From: UBA6776 sp964636785
Lineage (GTDB): Bacteria; Bdellovibrionota; Bdellovibrionia; Bdellovibrionales; UBA1609
Length of the DNA: 8,684 nt
NCBI GenBank assembly: GCA_964636785.1
Contig: CAZWVK010000109.1
Location: 1 to 8,684 of the forward strand
Direction of reading: 5' to 3'
In this document: positions 1 to 5,690 of the stretch, piece after piece
Layout of the letters: each line of letters opens with the position of its first letter
How positions within the stretch are numbered: the first letter of the stretch is position 1
Made by a program: the position numbers and the translations under genes
The notes under the pieces: generated by a model
Seen by the model: only the letters and a program-made list of their open reading frames with translations
The model's database searches: none
What the model was told of the DNA's origin: nothing

Positions 1-269
1 ATTTAAATGGTTCCCAGTTTCGTCATCGCATACGACCAACTTTGGGTCCTCGATTGGAGATTTGTGCGCCAGTGAATCAAAGAAGAGAGGATGTCGAAAT
101 TAAAATGAATGCACTTTCGCACGACGAGGTGTTGTTGGTGGACGGTGCCAATTTAGAGTGGACAAAACTTCGTCGAGAGCAGGCCACTTATGTTTTAAGG
201 GCCATTGAAAAAGGAAAAGCCAGCAATTCTAATGTGGCCTCATTCAGCGTGGATCCACGAAATGATTGA
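1..269 (+). CDS. C-terminal fragment of an unidentified protein (5' end outside window)
   Basis: The reading frame is open from the left edge of the window (first full codon at 3) to a TGA at 267-269, so this is most likely the tail of a longer gene and not a short ORF starting at the TTG at 42. About 88 residues are visible. They are hydrophilic and rich in Arg, Glu and Lys, with no signal peptide or membrane segment, and I recognise no family. Segments such as RLEICAPVNQRREDVE and VLLVDGANLEWTKLRREQ look like an ordinary folded cytosolic protein. The stop lies 8 bases inside the next gene (ATG at 262), which indicates translational coupling and a shared transcript with the hydroxylase-like gene that follows. 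Confidence 0.6.
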   Translation, partial: LNGSQFRHRIRPTLGPRLEICAPVNQRREDVEIKMNALSHDEVLLVDGANLEWTKLRREQATYVLRAIEKGKASNSNVASFSVDPRND

Positions 270-984
270 TTTTTCTGACGTTACATATTGTCCATTGGCT
301 ATGTCGATTCCAGACGAACTCGTAAAGTCCGCGTATGAGGAAGTGAAGCGTGCGGAAACACGATTTAAAAGTATATATAGAACTTGCGAAATGATCCCCA
401 TTTATACCCCAGGGGGAGCAATCGCTAAAGATAGAATTCGCTCTTCAAAAGATAAACTGATGTGGACCCCTGAAGCGCAAAAGATGGCAACTCTGAAAGA
501 TCTTTTGGAGACATTCTTTTTTTCAGTTATGCATCCACTCCCCAGAGTACTTGTTTTGGTCACTCCACCGAGAGGAGAAGTTAAGCTTCATATCGACTGT
601 TCGAAGGACTATGTGGATAAGTTGCAACTGAAGCTAAGATTGGTTTTTTCAGGAGATCGAAGTGGCCTTTGGTTTTTGGGAGATTCGAAATCAAGAAATT
701 TTATTGATGGTCAACATTCGTTATATGTCATAGATGGTTCTCATCCTCATGGAATGGTCAATGAGAGTTCAGACCCAAAGTACACTTTATGTTTAGGCTC
801 ACCGTGGACAGGTGAGATCGGAGCTGAATTTCACAGTTTATTGGAGAGGAGTTTTCATCAATTTAATGAGTCAGTGATCTTACGCTCCGACATTGGACGT
901 CCGATACACGATGACCTATTCCAAGATTCTGTTGAATCCCTTATTCAACAAAATTCTCGGGACCCGCGTGATGATCTATTATAG
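262..984 (+). CDS. AspH-type 2-oxoglutarate/Fe(II) oxygenase-like protein, HxD...H with Lys at the 2OG position
   Basis: A 240-aa cytosolic protein. It resembles the aspartyl/asparaginyl beta-hydroxylase group (double-stranded beta-helix, Fe(II) and 2-oxoglutarate). The likely facial triad is H110-I-D112 and H163. After H163 the sequence follows the AspH pattern H-x3-N-x-S-x3-R (N167, S169), but Lys173 stands where that family usually has Arg to bind the 2OG carboxylate. The sheet between the metal ligands is visible (LKLRLVFSG, SLYVIDGS). I chose the ATG at 262, which overlaps the upstream stop at 267-269 and has GGA eight bases ahead. A TTG at 205 would add 19 residues lying wholly inside the upstream gene. 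The 3' end overlaps the convergent dehydrogenase gene by 44 bases. The substrate is unknown. A nearby minus-strand gene encodes a second protein with the same motif spacing. Confidence 0.72.
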   Translation: MIDFSDVTYCPLAMSIPDELVKSAYEEVKRAETRFKSIYRTCEMIPIYTPGGAIAKDRIRSSKDKLMWTPEAQKMATLKDLLETFFFSVMHPLPRVLVLVTPPRGEVKLHIDCSKDYVDKLQLKLRLVFSGDRSGLWFLGDSKSRNFIDGQHSLYVIDGSHPHGMVNESSDPKYTLCLGSPWTGEIGAEFHSLLERSFHQFNESVILRSDIGRPIHDDLFQDSVESLIQQNSRDPRDDLL

Positions 985-1540
985 ATGCGACGGTCATCTC
1001 CGCAACTAAGAGATTTCTCGGTTGAGCGAGTATCCATAAGATAATATCGACCAGATCATTGGTTTTCATAATAGGCTCATTGAGGTTCCGTTGAATAATC
1101 CTTGGAGAGTCAAAGTAGCCAGGATTAATACAGGTGACTTTCAATGAAGAATTCTTTGACTGAAAGAGCGCGAGTGAAGTGCTGAGTTCGCGTAGTGCAA
1201 TTTTGCTCTCTATATAATCCCGATTTTTTGAATCTCTGGCTAAAGGATCAAAAGCGCCTAAAGATCCAATATTTATTATATGTCGTTCCTTTGGTTCAGA
1301 GGACCATGTCGAATAAACTCTTTCAAGCATTTGAACTTGTGCAAAACCAATTCGAGCGTTGTTTATAAAGATATCCGCCGTGCATATCGACTCTATCGCA
1401 CGGTTCATTCCTTCTATGGTACAAAGATCGTATCCATTAGATCGACTAAAGCCAGAAACATGCCATCCTCTGTTTTGAAGCTCAGTCTGAAGAGCCAGGC
1501 CAAGCCCTTGTGTGTGTCCTGTGATCGCGACTGATTTCAT
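941..1540 (-). CDS. Short-chain dehydrogenase/reductase (SDR family, Rossmann fold)
   Basis: A 199-aa protein, short for a classical SDR (about 250 aa) but with all the core landmarks. The glycine-rich nucleotide site TGHTQGLG is at 7-14. NNA at 60-62 is followed by Arg where NNAG is usual. The catalytic set is Ser93 (IGSLGAF), Tyr109 and Lys113 (DYIESK), and NPG at 139-141 lies on the substrate side. It should be an NAD(P)-dependent alcohol/ketone oxidoreductase in the cytosol; which cofactor and substrate cannot be told. GGAG at 1551-1548 is a good Shine-Dalgarno for the ATG at 1540. That ATG overlaps the stop of the preceding 129-aa gene as ATGA, so this is the last gene of a three-gene operon with an AspH-like oxygenase. 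The 3' end overlaps the convergent plus-strand oxygenase gene. Confidence 0.88.
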   Translation of the reverse strand: MKSVAITGHTQGLGLALQTELQNRGWHVSGFSRSNGYDLCTIEGMNRAIESICTADIFINNARIGFAQVQMLERVYSTWSSEPKERHIINIGSLGAFDPLARDSKNRDYIESKIALRELSTSLALFQSKNSSLKVTCINPGYFDSPRIIQRNLNEPIMKTNDLVDIILWILAQPRNLLVAEMTVASIIDHHAGPENFVE

Positions 1541-1926
1541 TGACAGACTCCGATGAAATGATTGCGATATTCCTTAAGTGGTAAGTTGAATGGTTCTTTA
1601 CGTTCAATCTCAAGAACGGTACCTGCACCCCATGGCGCGCCGACTGTCGATGAGAAAATAAAACACAAACTAGAATCGGAAATCAGGAGACTTTCGCTTC
1701 CAACATTAGGGTCGATGAAGTGCAACCTAAAAAATGAACTTGAATGTAAGAATCTTTTGAGTTCTTTGGTCATCAACGGAAAGAGCGACTGCATTTCGGC
1801 GATAGATGAAGTCGAAAAACTTTTGCTTATTATTGCAACCTCAATTTTATCAATAGGGAAACTGAGCATTTTTGTGGCTTCAAAAAGGCAGAGGTCTTTG
1901 TCAAAAGCGTTTAGATGGACATTCAC
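1537..1926 (-). CDS. Unrecognised 129-aa protein, middle gene of the oxygenase-SDR operon
   Basis: No family recognised. The GTG at 1926-1924 overlaps the stop of the upstream oxygenase (GTGA), and the TGA at 1539-1537 overlaps the dehydrogenase ATG (ATGA). Both junctions are typical of translational coupling and are the main reason to believe this frame over the long ORF on the other strand. A TTG at 2022 would extend it by 32 residues but lies deep inside the upstream gene. The protein has no signal peptide or membrane segment. It alternates hydrophobic strands (IEVAIISKS, SLCFIFSST) with polar helices (AEMQSLFPLMTKELKRFL), as in a small alpha/beta fold. The part around residues 70-100, a 'DPN' followed by 'SDSSLCFIFSSTVGAPWGAG', faintly recalls the C-terminal half of some surface-glycan transferases, but 129 residues is too short for such an enzyme. 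Confidence 0.62.
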   Translation of the reverse strand: MNVHLNAFDKDLCLFEATKMLSFPIDKIEVAIISKSFSTSSIAEMQSLFPLMTKELKRFLHSSSFFRLHFIDPNVGSESLLISDSSLCFIFSSTVGAPWGAGTVLEIERKEPFNLPLKEYRNHFIGVCQ

Positions 1927-2576
1927 AGCAAATTTAGTTTCTGATAGGTTAAAAGAAGATGAATTCGTTCGAAGGTACTCCAGTTGTGTGCAGAATGCTT
2001 CATTCCGACATTTACGAACCAAAGTTCACCGGGTTGCATCGAAATCTTGTGCATCCTTTTTTTCTGATTATTCCACACTAATGTAACACTTTTGGGGTCG
2101 CCACTGATTGCAAAATTAACTTTAATTCCGTGATTCGGAGTAAAGTCATAATGACTCGGCCACCATCCCCCTGGTTTAAGAATACTAATCGTAACCTTTC
2201 CTAATTGCCCATAACTCCTAAAATGTTCAAGAAGCATAGAGTCTCTTGCCCACGGTTTAAGTTCGTTGTGATAGGCATCATTTAACTCACTGGACCGACA
2301 TTTTGAAACACGAAAACGATTTTTACTTCGCTCTGATCCAAGGCCACGATAAGATGGTGACCCAGCACACATTGGTCGTGTTTTGAGGGGATCTTTATCT
2401 ACATTGTAGACAGTTAGATCGCAAACCCACGAGTCTCGATAGGATAAAAAATCATCCGATGCGGTAGCACTCTGAATGAGTCGATGTGTCTCATCTTTGA
2501 GTTTCTTGTACAAATCATCCGGTGCGGTCCAAAGCAACTGAGCTTCGGGCAGCATATATTTGCTTAGGGTTGGCAT
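1923..2576 (-). CDS. AspH-type 2-oxoglutarate/Fe(II) oxygenase-like protein (aspartyl/asparaginyl beta-hydroxylase group)
   Basis: A 217-aa cytosolic protein with the full motif set of the aspartyl/asparaginyl beta-hydroxylase group: H142-Y-D144 and H194 as iron ligands, then N198, S200 and R204 in the pattern H-x3-N-x-S-x3-R, where Arg204 would bind 2-oxoglutarate. GGWWPSHYDF and GELWFVNVG are the expected strands of the double-stranded beta-helix. The N-terminal 120 residues (many Ser, Arg, Asp and Trp) should carry substrate specificity. Family members hydroxylate Asp/Asn residues, free amino acids or lipid A acyl chains; the substrate here is not evident. The start is the ATG at 2576; a short frame upstream closes in a TGA overlapping it. 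A TAATAT at 2615-2610 could be a -10 element, but its -35 is poor. It is the first gene of a minus-strand operon with the 129-aa gene and the SDR. Confidence 0.8.
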   Translation of the reverse strand: MPTLSKYMLPEAQLLWTAPDDLYKKLKDETHRLIQSATASDDFLSYRDSWVCDLTVYNVDKDPLKTRPMCAGSPSYRGLGSERSKNRFRVSKCRSSELNDAYHNELKPWARDSMLLEHFRSYGQLGKVTISILKPGGWWPSHYDFTPNHGIKVNFAISGDPKSVTLVWNNQKKRMHKISMQPGELWFVNVGMKHSAHNWSTFERIHLLLTYQKLNLL

Positions 2577-2740
2577 CAGTTCTTGCCTACCATGAGTCCT
2601 TGGGAAAGTATATTAGAATGGCAGCAAAATCAGGAATCCATTATTTCGTTCTAATTTGCACAATCATCACAATGGGTGGGGGTTTAGTGAGGTTTTTTAT
2701 TCCGACCTCCGCTAAATACTCTGATCTAATTAAAACCCAT

Positions 2741-3568
2741 TCAACTTCTTGCTTTATGAGCTTCGCGAAGAAAGAGCCAACACGGAAAGAGCAGAAGCAC
2801 TTCCCAGAAACCAATGCCAAGAAAAATTCGAAAAGCGAAAAGCAAGAAAGCCCCAATCCATCCCACCCAGATCGCTCCTGTTAAAAAGAACAAGACGTGA
2901 GATAGCTCAGCAATGATTATGATCAGGTTTACGATAATCAATAACGTGGGAAATTCCGTATATAATAGTTCTAAATAAGGAAGCGCCCAGAGATCCCAGC
3001 CCGCTTGACTTAGTTGTGATGTTTGGTCGAAGAGCCACTTGGGATTTAAAATCAGAGAGTAATTAAGTAATTTTTGGAATCCGGCAGAGAGAAATAGGAG
3101 CGACCACAACGAGCAGATCAGTGCCACAGGAGCCGCGCTGGTAAATGGTGTGCGATCTGAGTTCCTTTGATAGAAAACACAGACTATGAAAATCGATATC
3201 GCGAGCAAGCCATCTCGATGGTGCATATATTTAAAAGAATGTAAGAGGCCAAGTGTTGCAAGTGCCGACATTCCGGATACGAGGATGAGTTCTCGGCGAG
3301 GTCGTCTGGAAACAATTAGAAAAAGTGAGCAGAGTATCGATCCGCTTAGTAATGTGAAAAAGACTATCCTCGGTGGTTCTGGGAGTAGAGATAGAAGAAG
3401 GATTGGATCCCAGGGAGGAAGAGGATGACTGAAGTTCACCCAAAGCAATCTAATAGGTCTCAAGAGACTTAGAAGGTAAACTGCAAAAATCCAGCGACAG
3501 AAAAAAAGCGATTGAGTCAAACTTTGAGACTGCTGGAAATAATCAAAGAATTTATTCATTGTGGTCAT
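2741..3568 (-). CDS. Polytopic membrane protein resembling the HTTM / vitamin K-dependent carboxylase-like superfamily
   Basis: A 275-aa integral membrane protein with about seven or eight hydrophobic segments (near residues 20-37, 66-86, 93-110, 119-133, 147-163, 206-222, 226-246 and 248-267). Features that recall the HTTM (horizontally transferred transmembrane) domain are a His-rich turn between helices (H110, then KYMHHRDG at 114-120) and a small-residue helix ending in FLSAGFQKL followed by a Trp-rich amphipathic stretch. HTTM proteins are relatives of gamma-glutamyl carboxylase; most bacterial ones have no known reaction. The start is uncertain: the ATG at 3568 overlaps the upstream gene by 17 bases, while the ATG at 3559 (three codons in) overlaps by 8. 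Neither has a clear Shine-Dalgarno, so translation is probably coupled. It is the last gene of a four-gene operon. Confidence 0.7.
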   Translation of the reverse strand: MTTMNKFFDYFQQSQSLTQSLFFCRWIFAVYLLSLLRPIRLLWVNFSHPLPPWDPILLLSLLPEPPRIVFFTLLSGSILCSLFLIVSRRPRRELILVSGMSALATLGLLHSFKYMHHRDGLLAISIFIVCVFYQRNSDRTPFTSAAPVALICSLWSLLFLSAGFQKLLNYSLILNPKWLFDQTSQLSQAGWDLWALPYLELLYTEFPTLLIIVNLIIIIAELSHVLFFLTGAIWVGWIGAFLLFAFRIFLGIGFWEVLLLFPCWLFLREAHKARS

Positions 3569-3947
3569 TTAGAATTTTAATTGGATGATGGTGAGTGAAC
3601 GTTCCGTTCTCATTGTAGACCGGTTGAGCTAGCCATACTTTATACCTCTCATCATCAAGTTGAGAAAGAACCTGGGCTGAAATTTTTCTTAATTTTTCTT
3701 TTTCATTGCGGTGGTAATAGTTTGAGAGTGTTTCTATCAGGCTAAAGCCGTCAATAAACGAATACGTTAATCCATAATATGGAATTAGTCGGCCATTTGT
3801 TTCTTTTGCAATCAAAACTTTTTCACCGAAGCTCTCGCAGGCGAACATCGGATAAGAAAGAAACGGCCAAATTTCAAAGTTAGAGGTTGAGGCGAAAAGA
3901 GAAAGGAGAATAATTACTTGCACAAAAAACTTCTGAGTTAATGTCAC
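3552..3947 (-). CDS. 131-aa membrane-anchored protein of unknown function, partner of the HTTM-like gene
   Basis: No family assigned. Residues 7-21 form one hydrophobic segment (VQVIILLSLFAS) that could be a membrane anchor or uncleaved signal. Directly after it comes EIWPFLSYPMFA, a Trp-Pro-Phe/Tyr-Pro-Met motif that would sit at the membrane surface. The remaining roughly 95 residues are hydrophilic, with a charged helix (HRNEKEKLRKISAQVLSQL) and a histidine cluster near the end (THHHP). The GTG start at 3947 overlaps the stop of the upstream membrane gene (GTGA) and is preceded by the strong AAGGGGG at 3958-3952. Tight linkage upstream to a 338-aa polytopic protein and downstream to the HTTM-like protein suggests a subunit or periplasmic companion of these. 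That role is inference from position only. Confidence 0.68.
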   Translation of the reverse strand: MTLTQKFFVQVIILLSLFASTSNFEIWPFLSYPMFACESFGEKVLIAKETNGRLIPYYGLTYSFIDGFSLIETLSNYYHRNEKEKLRKISAQVLSQLDDERYKVWLAQPVYNENGTFTHHHPIKILNDHNE

Positions 3948-4960
3948 ATTACCCCCTTAAGCACGGTTCGCACATTGGGATCTCTCATTCTAAAAATATT
4001 CCGATCCAGCCAAAAATGGATGAGAGAAAGAGAATAGGAGCCTCCGGATAAGACAGAAATTAAAAGTAGATTTTGTGTGAACTGGAATTCCTTTGTGCCT
4101 CCGAGTGGTCTTGCAAAATAAGCCAGGATTAAAAATCCACTCAATACGATGGTGGCGATGTGTGACCTTCGGTCTTCCTTTGAAATGAGTCGCAAATAAA
4201 TTCCAAAATACTCAATTCCATGTATGGCAACTAGCCCTAGTAAAGCAATATCTGATAAAAATGCCAATGGCCATAGAAACAATCTCCATGAAATCAGTTG
4301 ATAGTAATGAAGTGATTTCGTTTCCCTCTTTTCGATCCAAAAAATATAAATGGTAAAAGTGAGAAGCACTAAAGAAACTAATACTTTCCAAAAACCAAGT
4401 GATAAATTCCAGTTCTTTTCAACAAAAACAATCGACAGCCCTAAAAAGCATAGAAGTGTAAAGTAAAGTCGGGGCTGGCGAAAATGTTTAGCACTTTGCT
4501 CACGAGCAAGTTGAGCTGATAGCAGTCCGAAAGTCTGATAAACACGGTGCTGAATGGGGAGAATGATCAGAATCAAAAACTGAAAAATTAAAAACCAATG
4601 TAACCCTTCATTCGATTGTGATGCGTTAAGGCCGAGATAAACGATTAGCGATATCGGGGTAAATAATGCAAAAAAAGCGACAGCTAGATGCAGAGAGGCC
4701 TTTTTCGTCGTCGACTTCCAGACTTTCTGAATCCATTGATGTCCTCGGTTGCTAAAAATTAAGAAGCTATAGGTAAAGCCGACGTGGACGACGTTTAAGA
4801 GCAGAAGCTGGCAAACAAGTGCGAAGAGGTGGCGATTGGAGTCGAACCCTTCGTGAACTCTCATTGCATCCAGAGCTATGATTACTCCCACCACAAAAAC
4901 AAAAAACGTAATGAATCTCTCAATTCGAGGTTGAATAAGATTTCTCGAAACTTCACTCAT
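3944..4960 (-). CDS. 338-aa polytopic membrane protein with conserved-looking histidines, function unknown
   Basis: An integral membrane protein with roughly eight hydrophobic segments (near 15-31, 46-69, 91-111, 121-137, 164-180, 188-208, 224-257 and 267-282, plus a C-terminal one at 297-315). Histidines sit at or near helix ends in distinctive contexts: NVVHVGFTY (H59), LPIQHRVYQTFGL (H138), AIHGIEYFGI (H247) and SLIHFWLDRNIFRMRDPNVR (H315). The last resembles an H-[FY]-x-L-D-x-x-I-[WF]-R-x-R signature I associate with uncharacterised bacterial membrane proteins. Several intramembrane His would fit metal binding and an enzymatic role on a lipid-soluble substrate, but that is inference. The ATG at 4960 lies 10 bases after the GNAT-like gene's stop. 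The 3' end overlaps the next gene as GTGA. It is the second gene of the four-gene operon. Confidence 0.75.
   Translation of the reverse strand: MSEVSRNLIQPRIERFITFFVFVVGVIIALDAMRVHEGFDSNRHLFALVCQLLLLNVVHVGFTYSFLIFSNRGHQWIQKVWKSTTKKASLHLAVAFFALFTPISLIVYLGLNASQSNEGLHWFLIFQFLILIILPIQHRVYQTFGLLSAQLAREQSAKHFRQPRLYFTLLCFLGLSIVFVEKNWNLSLGFWKVLVSLVLLTFTIYIFWIEKRETKSLHYYQLISWRLFLWPLAFLSDIALLGLVAIHGIEYFGIYLRLISKEDRRSHIATIVLSGFLILAYFARPLGGTKEFQFTQNLLLISVLSGGSYSLSLIHFWLDRNIFRMRDPNVRTVLKGVM
3952..3958 (-). promoter_or_regulatory. Strong Shine-Dalgarno AAGGGGG for the GTG start at 3947
   Basis: On the minus strand AAGGGGG lies four bases before the GTG at 3947, inside the last codons of the upstream membrane gene. 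It is the best purine-rich tract in this operon and fixes the GTG as the start of the 131-aa gene, giving a GTGA overlap. Confidence 0.6.
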
Positions 4961-4970
4961 CTATCTGAGT

Positions 4971-5603
4971 TTACTGACGAAGTGAGTCTGGAGCAAGAAC
5001 GGCCCTCCGTGGTAAGGGCGGCTGTTCATAGAGACCAGGACTTCTTAGCGTGACAATGGACTGCCAACACGATGGTGCGTCATTGAGCTCCCCATTCTTG
5101 AGCGTGGGACAAACATTGAAAAAGCCCGGTTGCAAGACCCATTCTCCCTGCTCCCACGTGGTGTTAACAATTTTAAATATTTTTTCAAAATAGAATTTTC
5201 TTTTAGGGTTCTCCATGCTTACAAAGATCACTTTTGCGCTTTGTTTTTTTGCGACTTCGACCTGATAAGGTAACATGATTTTTGTAGCCAGATTGGGAAC
5301 GAATTGCTCCTTCAAGCTCGAAGTTCGGATCGACGGATGATAATAAGTGCGCGTAAGAGCGCGAAAGATTCCTGGCCCCCATATACTATAAAGTCCGCTA
5401 AATCCAATAATGGATCGCTCATAATAGCAAATAGTGAATGCTAAAAATTTATCAAATATTGCAGGAATTTTGACATAGTTCTCGAGGAGCCGATCTTTCG
5501 GGCTCAGCAGCGGTAAGGTTTTTAGAAACTCAAAAAAAGAAGCTTTTGCATCATGGTGAGCAGGATCACAGATATCAATCATTCGAACTTTGCTCAGATT
5601 CAT
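4971..5603 (-). CDS. GNAT-like N-acyltransferase-type protein, first gene of the membrane-protein operon
   Basis: A 210-aa soluble protein. The arrangement resembles GNAT-fold acyltransferases: a strand pair with the exposed substrate loop (FLAFTICYYERSIIGFSG, residues 53-70), then RTYYHPSIRT (85-94) and TKIMLPYQVEVAKKQSAKVI (107-126), where a helix would follow the acyl-CoA site, then a strand (VIFVSMEN) and a late helix (KRKFYFEKI). The canonical Q/RxxGxG/A pyrophosphate loop is not clear, so the assignment is by overall pattern and could be wrong. The last 40 residues are Pro- and Arg-rich and probably flexible. I use the ATG at 5603; a second ATG seven codons later is possible. Its stop is 10 bases before the next gene, so it is co-transcribed with three membrane-associated genes and may modify their substrate. 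Confidence 0.6.
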   Translation of the reverse strand: MNLSKVRMIDICDPAHHDAKASFFEFLKTLPLLSPKDRLLENYVKIPAIFDKFLAFTICYYERSIIGFSGLYSIWGPGIFRALTRTYYHPSIRTSSLKEQFVPNLATKIMLPYQVEVAKKQSAKVIFVSMENPKRKFYFEKIFKIVNTTWEQGEWVLQPGFFNVCPTLKNGELNDAPSCWQSIVTLRSPGLYEQPPLPRRAVLAPDSLRQ

Positions 5604-5650
5604 ACTTAGAGCGTAGTGTGATTGTAATTTAAAATCAAAGACGAATACTC

Positions 5651-5675
5651 AAAAAGATAACGTGCGGCGTACGTT
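5651..5675 (-). terminator. Possible weak rho-independent terminator after the SGNH hydrolase gene
   Basis: Read on the minus strand, AACGT (5675-5671) pairs with ACGTT (5663-5659) around a GC-rich seven-base loop, followed by ATC and TTTTT (5655-5651). The stem is only five pairs, so termination would be weak. Its position just after the hydrolase stop at 5691 is right. Confidence 0.35.
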
Positions 5676-5690
5676 CAGTGTCAGCTTACC

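Noticed and set aside
1562..2086. Long plus-strand ORF of 174 codons opposite the 129-aa gene
   Set aside because: It begins with TTG, has no Shine-Dalgarno, overlaps two minus-strand genes, and its composition (Ser/Arg/Lys-rich without clear strands) looks like an antisense shadow. The minus frame fits both overlaps exactly.
2522..2884. Plus-strand ORF of 120 codons covering the gap 2577-2740
   Set aside because: Its ends lie antisense to two well-supported genes, and the tail is a Lys/Pro/Ser-rich antisense translation. The 164-base gap itself holds only a weak GAGGT/ACCTC repeat and a possible -10 (TAATAT).
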